Shown here: positions 1 to 11,300 of the stretch, in pieces
How positions within the stretch are numbered: the stretch's first letter is position 1
Layout of the letters: each line of letters starts with the position of its first letter
Assembly: GCA_029582265.1 (NCBI GenBank)
Contig: JAQQFT010000023.1
Coordinates: forward strand, 4,871,688 to 4,935,687
Direction of reading: 5' to 3'
Origin: Zoroaster sp. YZ-2022
Taxonomy: Eukaryota > Echinodermata > Asteroidea > Forcipulatida > Zoroasteridae
Length of the DNA: 64,000 bases
Position numbers and translations under genes: made by a program
Notes under the pieces: generated by a model
What the model was told of the DNA's origin: nothing
Databases searched by the model: none
What the model saw: only the letters and a program-made list of their open reading frames with translations

Positions 1-1690
1 ATTTTTAAATTTATTACCCTTTTTGGGTTTTTTTTCACTAGGGTATAATGAGACATCGGCTGTTTCATTCGGCGAAAGGGAAATTTTTTCCCCTTAATTT
101 TTTGTTTATAACTTTTCAATACACAATATGTTAATGGCAGAGGAATCAACTGGGTATGAATTGTATCAGTTTGTGACCAGTAGCAACTCACAAATTACAC
201 TACTACTTTGGTCATGGGGTTTAATTTTTTTTAAAAATAGTCATTTAAAAAATAATGATTGCATTGTAGTGCCTCATTTAAATCATCTTCATTAATATTA
301 TCCAGTATGAAATGTGCAAAGCAAAAGGGACATGCAGGTATATCCTTTTGTTATTCTTTTGAAATTTGATATGAAAATGCAAATGTGTTCCACCTAACAG
401 ACATCATCTCAATCTTGTGTTCATCTACAGAGCCACCACTAATGTAAACCAAGGGCTGCTTTCCACTGCAAAATGTGGGAGCGTCCTTATCAAAAGTTAG
501 ATCTCTTGCATAATGACTCTTGGGTGTTGATATGGACTGTTTGCCCTTCTAATAAAAAGCAGCATATCATTCCAAGGCAATCCCTGCAGTACAACAAAAA
601 TCGTTAAGAAACACAAGCTCACTATTTCTCTCCAACCCAGGCAAATGTACCTGTCACTGGATTGGTGAAGGTTTTGAATAATGTTATTAATGAATTCAAT
701 CGAAAAGTTTCCACAATTTGCTGGCCGGTTATCTTATGTTTCTGTATTTTCTCCCATATGCTCAGTATACAAATGTACTTACCAGTTCTAAATTTTTATT
801 TTGAATCAATATTTTGAGCAAGTACAGCTACTCCATTGCACTACAGCCAGACTGGGCAGCTTGGTGAAGGAGTTCAATCACGTGAGAGTAGCCTGTAGCT
901 CCCATGCATTCTGTGAAAACATAATTTGAGACAGTCCGATTATAAATATGACTGATTGGATTATATTTTGACACTTGGTAGTCAGGAATGGAAGGAAGTG
1001 GGTAAGGTCTTCCAAAATTTAAAAAGTACAAACAAAAAGGGACAATAGAGGGTCTACGACTGCAGGTATCTACAAAGCCGATGAGTGGGTGGGTAAACAA
1101 CAATGCATTTTACGCACGACAAGGGAGAATATACAATGAATTGCAATCACGTGACAGTAATATACAATTCATGTTTTGCACAATAGAAAGAGTGCTTAAA
1201 AACTTCCTTGTACTAATTCCAGCTTAGGAACTCAACTATAAATAATGGGACAGAAACTTGTGCAAACTGTATGGAACAACCACATTCGAAACTATTTTCT
1301 GCCACTTTTCTGTCATATCTAACCTATATTACATCAATCATTGTAAATGCAGTACAAATGTGATTTCAGCAGAGATAAATTAATATGGTGTACATTTGAC
1401 AATGATTTCTGAGCCCCCTCGTAGACTTTGCACATAGTTCAATAGTGGCGGCACACTGCCGATTTTTATCAACATTTGTTGTTTTAAACGCAACAGCATT
1501 AAACTTACAGTTGGTGAAACTATATCGTGCTTCGAGTCCATGTGCTTAAAAAAGCAAAAGAAAACCACTCAATAGATGTAAACTAGGCCTATATCATGCA
1601 TAATTAGTACCATCTATGAACCAGCGTCACTGCAGACGTCTCGTTTGTTTACATGTGAAGCGCCCCTTTCGTTATCAACGGAGCATGAAA
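1..1690. other. Non-coding, single-copy-looking DNA
   Basis: AT-rich sequence without a recognisable gene, RNA or transposon. Open frames are short (at most about 90 codons, the longest on the minus strand at 828-1103), show no domain I recognise, and lack convincing flanking splice sites. Base composition is ordinary, and the homopolymer inflation seen after 39805 is absent, so this contig appears well assembled. Confidence 0.6.
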
Positions 1691-1695
1691 ACTTT

Positions 1696-1730
1696 TATAA
1701 AAGGTGCGCATTGTCGTTTTTATTTCATTG
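1696..1730 (+). promoter_or_regulatory. Candidate core promoter (TATA + initiator)
   Basis: TATAAAAGG starts at 1696, and an initiator-like TCATTG has its presumed +1 A at 1727, 31 nt downstream, which is the usual TATA-to-start spacing in animals. The match to the invertebrate initiator TCA(G/T)TY fails only at the last base. No coding frame of note follows within several hundred bases, so it may drive a non-coding RNA or a distant exon, or be a chance match. Confidence 0.3.
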
Positions 1731-2020
1731 GACACTGAAGGTTTCACTGAACTGGAAGTCCACAAAAGTGTTTCCAAGTCCAAAATAGATTAGTATAAAG
1801 TACAAATATCACATTTGTACATTACGAACCTAAAAATGCAATGATAATTATACAATAATTATGCATTATAACGTACCTGTATCACTTTTTTGGCCCCTAT
1901 TTCATAATGAATCGAGCAAGGTCAGTACGCCCTCCGACTTCTGTAGATACAGAGTAAATAATAGATCAAATGAAAAAATAATATAAAATAATAAATATAG
2001 AAAATAACAATAATATCAAA

Positions 2021-2051
<31 letters not shown>

Positions 2052-2574
2052 GATTTGTAGCGCAGACATATCCATCTCTGCTAAGGCCAGAAACAAAGAA
2101 AAAAATGAATACAAACAATATACAATGATATCTAGGGAGAAAATTATGACATCAGTTGCAAACGCGTCCTGAATCCCTTCTGTGTACCACAACATTTGCC
2201 ATCGTACGAAGTAGGTCCGGTAGATATCTAAGACGGAAGCGGCATGCAGGGAACATGTCCAAATGTTGTGACTACAGTCTGCTACGACTGCTGTATTTTT
2301 GTGTAAATTAGCCGATCATGAATTTTTTTGATCGGTTGAAATGATTAACTGACAATATACTTTACCAATAACACGAATTGGGTTAAATTAACTTTATTGT
2401 CCTAACAGTTATATAAGTCTCACAAAATCTTCCATTCTTCAAAGAAAAACCTTCAATGTGAAACATCTGTCATTATAGTGATGCTTGTAAATATTCAAAC
2501 ATTCCTGAGTGCCCAATACGAGCGCCTGACGGTGATTGGGTGTCACCAGGGTTACGCGAAAACAAACGGTAAAG
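1731..2574. other. Intergenic stretch, no gene seen
   Basis: AT-rich DNA with A/T-rich simple sequence around 1975-2050. No long open frame, RNA gene or transposon terminus was recognised on either strand. Confidence 0.55.
2021..2045. repeat. (AAT)n microsatellite
   Basis: About eight uninterrupted AAT trinucleotides, flanked by further A/T-rich imperfect sequence from about 1975. It is an ordinary short tandem repeat. Confidence 0.9.
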
Positions 2575-2714
2575 GTTGACGGTTTACCATTTTAAAGTAA
2601 AAAAGACTATTTTAAAGACTATCAAAATCTTACTAGAGATACCAAATGGTAGACCGTGTGCATGTTTCTAATGGGTTGGGGGAAAAGTATATGGTAAAGT
2701 GGTAAACTGTTCAC
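2575..2714. repeat. Imperfect inverted-repeat pair, possible tiny MITE
   Basis: The left segment GTTGACGGTTTACCATTTT (from 2575) resembles the reverse complement of TGGTAAAGTGGTAAACTGTTCAC (2692-2714), with about 16 of 23 positions matching. The 140-bp unit could be a decayed miniature inverted-repeat element or a hairpin. No target-site duplication was found, so this is tentative. Confidence 0.25.
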
Positions 2715-2791
2715 TTTAAGGACCAGCCTAGAGTCCCTTTGAAAATTGCACGTGTGCACAATGCATGCCCGGCCCATTGCATTCCGCCGCC

Positions 2792-2799
2792 TATATATA
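2792..2799 (+). promoter_or_regulatory. TATA box upstream of a candidate first exon
   Basis: TATATATA lies in locally GC-richer sequence (GGCCCATTGC, CCGCCGCC just upstream). Transcription starting about 30 nt downstream would begin near 2825. From there the first ATG encountered is at 2911, followed directly by a strong splice donor. The ordering TATA, ATG-free leader, first ATG, donor is what supports it; there is no transcript evidence. Confidence 0.4.
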
Positions 2800-2910
2800 C
2801 TGGGTAATTTTACAGTGTAATTATTCGTCGGTGGAAATCATTTTGACAACTGAGCAGCAGAGACAGGAAGGGGAAAACGGATAACGGGCAAGCGAATTGA
2901 ATCGTGGAAG

Positions 2911-2921
2911 ATGCGATACAG
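2911..2921 (+). CDS. Candidate first coding exon (start of an unknown gene)
   Basis: The ATG at 2911 is the first ATG downstream of the TATA box at 2792. It opens three codons (MRY) plus two bases and runs into CAG|GTAAAT, a near-consensus donor with the intron starting at 2922. The reading frame is open upstream back to a TGA near 2842. If joined to the acceptor at 4544, the split codon becomes AGC (Ser) and the next exon reads on without a stop. So short a coding segment cannot be identified. The intron would be about 1.6 kb and contain the decayed piggyBac-like end. Alternatively this is a non-coding first exon. Confidence 0.25.
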
Positions 2922-3550
2922 GTAAATTAGGTGCCTCTCACTGACATTTTTTTTTTCATTCCACAGAGTGACTACAGACCATGTTGCATTTCTTATTGCC
3001 CTGTGATGTGGTTCAAAATGAATTGCTCAACCACAATCTGCACAACATAATGGGGTGGGCCAATAAAGTATACCAAAGCATGCTGTGGAGGGGGTAGGCT
3101 ACTGCCTTGCAAAGGCTGGTACTGAAAATGGTTAATAAAGTAGTTGATTTAGCTACTGTATTCATAGTGCATTGTTTTACGATAATTGTTATTCATTATG
3201 TTTTACATACTTGACTCATTGAAGTTCAGACAAATATTGCTTGTGTTAACTGCCAACGTTTAGCTTTAATTTGACACCAGAATTATTATGTTAATTTTAG
3301 TACGGGTGGTTTCGTTCAGCTAAAGGAAAACCACTTTTTGAGATAAACACATTTTAAAATTGAGCATTTTTGTTGTTTTCATGGTTTATCAGAGGAATTG
3401 CACGAAAAAAACTGGGTGAAAGATAAAGATTAATGCCACCAAGTCCAAACAAAACTGCAAATACAAAATTAAAACATTTTCACCCCGTTTTATTTTATCC
3501 GGTCATAGCGCAAAATCGCCTGTGCGACTTGTTTATTAGTTGCCTTCACA
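2922..3550. other. Presumed intron or intergenic DNA
   Basis: No gene, RNA or repeat was recognised. It includes a T-run at 2949-2956 and AT-rich sequence around 3360-3490. If the exon model 2911-2921 / 4545-4588 is right, this is intronic. Confidence 0.4.
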
Positions 3551-3900
3551 TTAACCTTTGATCCCACGGCTCTAAAAGAGCCTTTGTTGTGACTCCTTCC
3601 CGTGGGCTCTAAAGGTGCCGGAATCGGCATGCCCTGACGACCACAGTGACTTAAATCACCACCTGAAAATGCTTGAGTGGTTTTGGGGTTGGCGCCCTAT
3701 TGACAGGAATGCAGTGTATAAAAGTTTATGAAAAGAAAAGGTCACTTGGGTTTTGTAATGGTGCTAGCGTCCAGTTGAATTTAGTTGCAATCATGATGGA
3801 AACGGACATAAATGATGGCATTTTGGCGAGATTTTGGCAGACAGTGGCTCAGAATCAGATGACGAAGTAATGGATGACTGACGACGAGCGACGTTGAACT
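3551..3900 (+). mobile_element. 5' end of a decayed piggyBac-like transposon
   Basis: TTAA at 3551, the piggyBac target, is followed by CCTTTGATCCCACGGCTCT, typical of CCYTTTG-type piggyBac termini. GGCTCT-AAA-AGAGCC (3568-3582) is a perfect hairpin. CCCACGG (3563-3569) and CCGTGGG (3600-3606) form a subterminal inverted pair, and GGCTCTAAA recurs at 3605-3613; subterminal repeats are a family habit. Near 3810-3880 one frame, bounded by stops, encodes an acidic serine-rich stretch (ADSGSESDDEVMDD), resembling the acidic N-terminus of piggyBac transposases. An overlapping frame starting MMETD (3793) ends at 3870, so the ORF is broken by a shift. No DDD catalytic domain or right end is seen before the gap. 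Confidence 0.5.
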
Positions 3901-4518
3901 TGAAGAGGTAGGCCAAAATCACAGTAAAAATGAATAACTAATATTAATAACAGTTAACGTTACTCTTCCTGGCCCAATGGCATGCAAATTAACGTAATCA
4001 CTTATTTTCCTAGGCTATAGTGTAAATAGCGTTAGAACTGTTGGAGTTGAGTAATGTAAATTTAGAAAATGGATCCCTTTAATAGGATTGACCAAATCCC
4101 CACCCCTGACTGGGTCAAAACGTCAAGTGAAAATGTACAATTATTAGTAGTTTGTTGGGGTAATATTTGTATTCATTGAAACACAGTTGATGTATAGATA
4201 TAGCATAGAAATTTTAACATTTATCCATAGCCGGTCGTGCTGTTTAGCGTTAACAGGCTGAAAATGCATCTTAGTCTGAAGCTTCCAAAAGAATAGCTTG
4301 TATTCGAAAGGCCCTCATAAGTCGTATTATGCAAGCAGTTGGGGAATTTCATTCACAATCCACATTAAAACGAACATTTTCGATAACGAGTTTTGGAGAG
4401 TGGATGGAATTCGCTATTTTTTTTCAGCATTAATATTCATTTGCGCATGACCCCTGTGGCCTGTGTGCATGCAAAGTAGCATTGAGATATTGTATTTACA
4501 AATGATGATCGAGATTAA
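3901..4518. other. No gene seen
   Basis: Ordinary AT-rich sequence between the piggyBac-like end and the polypyrimidine tract. No right-hand piggyBac terminus (reverse complement of CCTTTGATCCCACGG next to TTAA) was found here. Confidence 0.5.
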
Positions 4519-4588
4519 TCCTCCTTTGTTTTTTTTTGTTGCAGCCGACCCACCAAGGTGATAGCCACCCAATCAAGGAGGCGACAGA
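4519..4588 (+). CDS. Candidate internal exon, truncated by assembly gap
   Basis: A strong acceptor, a pyrimidine tract rich in T followed by TTGCAG, ends at 4544; the exon would start at 4545 and is cut by N at 4589. Two of three frames are open over the 44 visible bases. The frame that fits the 2911-2921 exon reads RPTKVIATQSRRRQ, a basic stretch with no family I recognise. The other open frame reads PTHQGDSHPIKEAT. Real exon status rests mainly on the quality of the splice acceptor. Confidence 0.3.
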
Positions 4589-5088
4589 NNNNNNNNNNNN
4601 NNNNNNNNNNNNNNNNNNNNNNNNNNNNNNNNNNNNNNNNNNNNNNNNNNNNNNNNNNNNNNNNNNNNNNNNNNNNNNNNNNNNNNNNNNNNNNNNNNNN
4701 NNNNNNNNNNNNNNNNNNNNNNNNNNNNNNNNNNNNNNNNNNNNNNNNNNNNNNNNNNNNNNNNNNNNNNNNNNNNNNNNNNNNNNNNNNNNNNNNNNNN
4801 NNNNNNNNNNNNNNNNNNNNNNNNNNNNNNNNNNNNNNNNNNNNNNNNNNNNNNNNNNNNNNNNNNNNNNNNNNNNNNNNNNNNNNNNNNNNNNNNNNNN
4901 NNNNNNNNNNNNNNNNNNNNNNNNNNNNNNNNNNNNNNNNNNNNNNNNNNNNNNNNNNNNNNNNNNNNNNNNNNNNNNNNNNNNNNNNNNNNNNNNNNNN
5001 NNNNNNNNNNNNNNNNNNNNNNNNNNNNNNNNNNNNNNNNNNNNNNNNNNNNNNNNNNNNNNNNNNNNNNNNNNNNNNNNNNNNNNNN
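4589..5088. other. Assembly gap, 500 N
   Basis: Exactly 500 N, the same as the gap at 39305. This is a placeholder of fixed size, so true distance and even adjacency are unknown. Confidence 0.99.
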
Positions 5089-5120
5089 TTGTTTTTAATT
5101 TACAAAAAAAGCTTGATTTA
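5089..5120. other. Short non-satellite edge before the array
   Basis: The 32 bases after the gap do not match the satellite unit sequence expected before its CCCGTATTTTGACAG landmark, apart from a weak GA..TTA resemblance in the last few bases. They may be the true left flank of the array or a poor contig end. Confidence 0.45.
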
Positions 5121-5363
5121 GGCCCCGTATTTTGACAGTATTTTACGGAGGCTAAGTGTGCATGGAGGCCGTTTAAGGTATGAAGAAATTGTCTTAAAGT
5201 AAAAAGTCATGTGATTTCCTGAAAGAGGAGACCTAAAGCTTTAATTTGGATATAAATTTGTCGGCCTGACTTAAAAACTTTTAAAGTTATACCCGTCGCT
5301 AAATATAATTTCATTCGTATTTGTGTTTTAATCACAACAATATAGGCTGTCTACCCTGAGTTA
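5121..5363 (+). repeat. First satellite unit, more divergent than the rest
   Basis: The edge unit differs from consensus at several places: GGCCCCG, GGAGGCTAAG, an extra A after TTAAAGTAAAAAG, GAGACCTAAAG, CGGCCTGACTT and GCTAAATATAAT. Decayed edge units are expected where unequal exchange no longer homogenises, which suggests this is a genuine array border or close to one. Confidence 0.55.
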
Positions 5364-8300
5364 TGGCCCGTATTTTGACAGTATTTTACGGAGGGCTAAG
5401 TGTGCATGGAGGCCGTTTAAGGTATGAAGAAATTGTCTAAATGTAAAAGTCATGTGATTTCCTGAAAGAGGAGAACCTAAGCTTTAATTTGGATATAAAT
5501 TTGTCGGCCTCTCTTAAAAACCTTTAAAGTTATACCCGTCGCTAGAAATAATTTCATTCGTATTTGTGTTTTAATCACAACAATATAGGCTGTCTACCCT
5601 GAGTTATGGCCCGTATTTTGACAGTATTTTACGGAGGGCTAAGTGTGCATGGAGGCCGTTTAAGGTATGAAGAAATTGTCTAAATGTAAAGTCATGTGAT
5701 TTCCTGAAAGAGGAGAACCTAAGCTTTAATTTGGATATAAATTTGTCGGCCTCCTTAAAAACTTTTAAAGTTATACCGTCGCTAGAAATAATTTCATTCG
5801 TATTTGTGTTTTAATCACAACAATATAGGCTGTCTACCCTGAGTTATGGCCCGTATTTTGACAGTATTTTACGGAGGGCTAAGTGTGCATGGAGGCCGTT
5901 TAAGGTATGAAGAAATTGTCTAAATGTAAAAGTCATGTGATTTCCTGAAAGAGGAGAACCTAAGCTTTAATTTGGATATCAATTTTATCTGCCTACCTTA
6001 AAGACTTTAAAAGTTATACCCGTCGCTAGAAATAATTTCATTCGTATTTGTGTTTTAATCACAACAATATAGGCTGTCTACCCTGAGTTATGGCCCGTAT
6101 TTTGACAGTATTTTACGGAGGGCTAAGTGTGCATGGAGGCCGTTTAAGGTATGAAGAAATTGTCTAAATGTAAAAGTCATGTGATTTCCTGAAAGAGGAG
6201 AACCTAAGCTTTAATTTGGATATAAATTTGTCGGCCTCCCTTAAAAACTTTTAAAGTTATACCCGTCGCTAGAAATAATTTCATTCGTATTTGTGTTTTA
6301 ATCACAACAATATAGGCTGTCTACCCTGAGTTATGGCCCGTATTTTGACAGTATTTTACGGAGGGCTAAGTGTGCATGGAGGCCGTTTAAGGTATGAAGA
6401 AATTGTCTTAAAGTAAAAGTCATGTGATTTCCTGAAAGAGGAGAACCTAAGCTTTAATTTGGATATAAATTTGTCGGCCTCCCTTAAAACTTTTAAAGTT
6501 ATACCCGTCGCTAGAAATAATTTCATTCGTATTTGTGTTTTAATCACAACAATATAGGCTGTCTACCCTGAGTTATGGCCCGTATTTTGACAGTATTTTA
6601 CGGAGGGATAAGTGTGCATGGAGGCCGTTTAAGGTATGAAGAAATTGTCTAAATGTAAAAGTCATGTGATTTCCTGAAAGAGGAGAACCTAAGCTTTAAT
6701 TTGGATATAAATTTGTCATGCCTCCCTTAAAAACTTTTAAAGTTATACCCGTCGCTAGAAATAATTTCATTCGTATTTGTGTTTTAATCACAACAATATA
6801 GGCTGTCTACCCTGAGTTATGGCCCGTATTTTGACAGTATTTTACGGAGGGCTAAGTGTGCATGGAGGCCGTTTAAGGTATGAAGAAATTGTCTAAATGT
6901 AAAAGTCATGTGATTTCCTGAAAGAGGAGAACCTAAGCTTTAATTTGGATATAAATTTGTCGGCCTCCATTTAAAACTTTTTAAGTTATACCCGTCGCTA
7001 GAAATAATTTCATTCGTATTTGTGTTTTAATCACAACAATATAGGCTGTCTACCCTGAGTTATGGCCCGTATTTTGACAGTATTTTACGGAGGGCTAAGT
7101 GTGCATGGAGGCCGTTTAAGGTATGAAGAAATTGTCTAAATGTAAAAGTCATGTGATTTCCTGAAAGAGGAGAACCTAAGCTTTAATTTGGATATAAATT
7201 TGTCGGCCTCCCTTAAAACTTTTAAAGTTATACCCGTCGCTAGAAATAATTTCATTCGTATTTGTGTTTAATCACAACAATATAGGCTGTCTACCCTGAG
7301 TTATGGCCCGTATTTTGACAGTATTTTACGGAGGGCTAAGTGTGCATGGAGGCCGTTTAAGGTATGAAGAAATTGTCTAAATGTAAAAGTCATGTGATTT
7401 CCTGAAAGAGGAGAACCTAAGCTTTAATTTGGATATAAATTTGTCGGCCTCCCTTAAAAACTTTTAAAGTTATACCCGTCGCTAGAAATAATTTCATTCG
7501 TATTTGTGTTTTAATCACAACAATATAGGCTGTCTACCCTGAGTTATGGCCCGTATTTTGACAGTATTTTACGGCGGGCTAAGTGTGCATGGAGGCCGTT
7601 TAAGGTATGAAGAAATTGTCTAAATGTAAAAGTCATGTGATTTCCTGAAAGAGGAGAACCTAAGCTTTAATTTGGATATAAATTTGTCGGCCTTCCTTAA
7701 AAACTTTTAAAGTTATACCCGTCGCTAGAAATAATTTCATTCGTATTTGTGTTTTAATCACAACAATATAGGCTGTCTACCCTGAGTTATGGCCCGTATT
7801 TTGACAGTATTTTACGGAGGGCTAAGTGTGCATGGAGGCCGTTTAAGGTATGAAGAAATTGTCTTAAAGTAAAAGTCATGTGATTTCCTGAAAGAGGAGA
7901 ACCTAAGCTTTAATTTGGATATAAATTTGTCGGCCTCCCTTAAAACTTTTAAAGTTATACCCGTCGCTAGAAATAATTTCATTCGTATTTGTGTTTTAAT
8001 CACAACAATATAGGCTGTCTACCCTGAGTTATGGCCCGTATTTTGACAGTATTTTACGGAGGGATAAGTGTGCATGGAGGCCGTTTAAGGTATGAAGAAA
8101 TTGTCTAAATGTAAAAGTCATGTGATTTCCTGAAGGAGGAGAACCTAAGCTTTAATTTGGATATAAATTTGTCGGCCTCCCTTAAAAACTTTTAAAGTTA
8201 TACCCGTCGCTAGAAATAATTTCATTCGTATTTGTGTTTTAATCACAACAATATAGGCTGTCTACCCTGAGTTATGGCCCGTATTTTGACAGTATTTTAC

Positions 8301-11300
8301 GGAGGGCTAAGTGTGCATGGAGGCCGTTTAAGGTATGAAGAAATTGTCTAAATGTAAAAGTCATGTGATTTCCTGAAAGAGGAGAACCTAAGCTTTAATT
8401 TGGATATAAATTTGTCGGCCTCCTTAAAAACTTTTAAAGTTATACCCGTCGCTAGAAATAATTTCATTCGTATTTGTGTTTTAATCACAACAATATAGGC
8501 TGTCTACCCTGAGTTATGGCCCGTATTTTGACAGTATTTTACGGAGGGCTAAGTGTGCATGGAGGCCGTTTAAGGTATGAAGAAATTGTCTAAATGTAAA
8601 AGTCATGTGATTTCCTGAAAGAGGAGAACCTAAGCTTTAATTTGGATATAAATTTGTCGGCCTCCCTTAAAATAAGTAAATTATACCCGTCGCTAGAAAT
8701 AATTTCATTCGTATTTGTGTTTTAATCACAACAATATAGGCTGTCTACCCTGAGTTATGGCCCGTATTTTGACAGTATTTTACGGAGGGCTAAGTGTGCA
8801 TGGAGGCCGTTTAAGGTATGAAGAAATTGTCTAAATGTAAAAGTCATGTGATTTCCTGAAAGAGGAGAACCTAAGCTTTAATTTGGATATAAATTTGTCA
8901 GGCCTCCCTTAAAACTTTTAAAGTTATACCCGTCGCTAGAAATAATTTCATTCGTATTTGTGTTTTAATCACAACAATATAGGCTGTCTACCCTGAGTTA
9001 TGGCCCGTATTTTGACAGTATTTTACGGAGGGCTAAGTGTGCATGGAGGCCGTTTAAGGTATGAAGAAATTGTCTAAATGTAAAAGTCATGTGATTTCCT
9101 GAAAGGAGAACCTAAGCTTTAATTTGGATATAAATTTGTCGGCCTGCCTTAAAACTTTTAAAGTTATACCCGTCGCTAGAAATAATTTCATTCGTATTTG
9201 TGTTTTAATCACAACAATATAGGCTGTCTACCCTGAGTTATGGCCCGTATTTTGACAGTATTTTACGGAGGGCTAAGTGTGCATGGAGGCCGTTTAAGGT
9301 ATGAAGAAATTGTCTAAATGTAAAAGTCATGTGATTTCCTGAAAGAGGGGAACCTAAGCTTTAATTTGGATATAAATTTGTCGGCCTCCCTTAAAAACTT
9401 TTAAAGTTATACCCGTCGCTAGAAATAATTTCATTCGTATTTGTGTTTTAATCACAACAATATAGGCTGTCTACCCTGAGTTATGGCCCGTATTTTGACA
9501 GTATTTTACGGAGGGCTAAGTGTGCATGGAGGCCGTTTAAGGTATGAAGAAATTGTCTAAATGTAAAAGTCATGTGATTTCCTGAAAGAGGAGAACCTAA
9601 GCTTTAATTTGGATATAAATTTGTCGGCCTTCATAAAAATTTATAAAGTTATACCCGTAGCTAGAAATAATTTCATTCGTATTTGTTTTAATCACAACAA
9701 TATAGGCTGTCTACCCTGAGTTATGGCCCGTATTTTGACAGTATTTTACGGAGGCTAAGTGTGCATGGAGGCCGTTTAAGGTATGAAGAAATTGTCTTAA
9801 TGTAAAAGTCATGTGATTTCCTGAAAGAGGAGAACCTAAGCTTTAATTTGGATATAAATTTGTCGGCCTCCCTTAAAAACTTTTAAAGTTATACCCGTCG
9901 CTAGAAATAATTTCATTCGTATTTGTGTTTTAATCACAACAATATAGGCTGTCTACCCTGAGTTATGGCCCGTATTTTGACAGTATTTTACGGAGGGCTA
10001 AGTGTGCATGGAGGCCGTTTAAGGTATGAAGAAATTGTCTAAATGTAAAAGTCATGTGATTTCCTGAAAGAGGAGAACCTAAGCTTTAATTTGGATATAA
10101 ATTTGTCGGCCTCCTTAAAAACTTTTAAAGTTATACCCGTCGCTAGAAATAATTTCATTCGTATTTGTGTTTTAATCACAACAATATAGGCTGTCTACCC
10201 TGAGTTATGGCCCGTATTTTGACAGTATTTTACGGAGGGCTAAGTGTGCATGGAGGCCGTTTAAGGTATGAAGAAATTGTCTTAAAGTAAAAGTCATGTG
10301 ATTTCCTGAAAGAGGAGAACCTAAGCTTTAATTTGGATATAAATTTGTCGGCCTCCCTTAAACACTTTTAAAGTTATACCCGTCGCTAGAAATAATTTCA
10401 TTCGTATTTGTGTTTTAATCACAACAATATAGGCTGTCTACCCTGAGTTATGGCCCGTATTTTGACAGTATTTTACGGAGGGCTAAGTGTGCATGGAGGC
10501 CGTTTAAGGTATGAAGAAATTGTCTAAATGTAAAAGTCATGTGATTTCCTGAAAGAGGAGAACCTAAGCTTTAATTTGGATATAAATTTGTCGGCCTCTC
10601 TTAAAAACTTTTAAAGTTATACCCGTCGCTAGAAATAATTTCATTCGTATTTGTGTTTTAATCACAACAATATAGGCTGTCTACCCTGAGTTATGGCCCG
10701 TATTTTGACAGTATTTTACGGAGGGCTAAGTGTGCATGGAGGCCGTTTAAGGTATGAAGAAATTGTCTAAATGTAAAAGTCATGTGATTTCCTGAAAGAG
10801 GAGAACCTAAGCTTTAATTTGGATATAAATTTGTCGGCCTCCCTTAAAAACTTTTAAAGTTATACCCGTCGCTAGAAATAATTTCATTCGTATTTGTGTT
10901 TTAATCACAACAATATAGGCTGTCTACCCTGAGTTATGGCCCGTATTTTGACAGTATTTTACGGAGGGATAAGTGTGCATGGAGGCCGTTTAAGGTATGA
11001 AGAAATTGTCTAAATGTAAAAGTCATGTGATTTCCTGAAAGAGGAGAACCTAAGCTTTAATTTGGATATAAATTTGTCGGCCTCCTTAAAAACTTTTAAA
11101 GTTATACCCGTCGCTAGAAATAATTTCATTCGTATTTGTGTTTTAATCACAACAATATAGGCTGTCTACCCTGAGTTATGGCCCGTATTTTGACAGTATT
11201 TTACGGAGGGCTAAGTGTGCATGGAGGCCGTTTAAGGTATGAAGAAATTGTCTTAATGTAAAAGTCGTGTGATTTCCTGAAAGAGGAGAACCTAAATTTT

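Noticed and set aside
828..1103. 91-codon minus-strand frame
   Set aside because: No recognisable domain, no convincing splice or promoter context; within the range expected by chance.
4536..5135. Frames of 187-199 codons across the first gap, and similar ones across the second (39269-39917)
   Set aside because: They consist almost entirely of N and are open only because ambiguous bases contain no stops.
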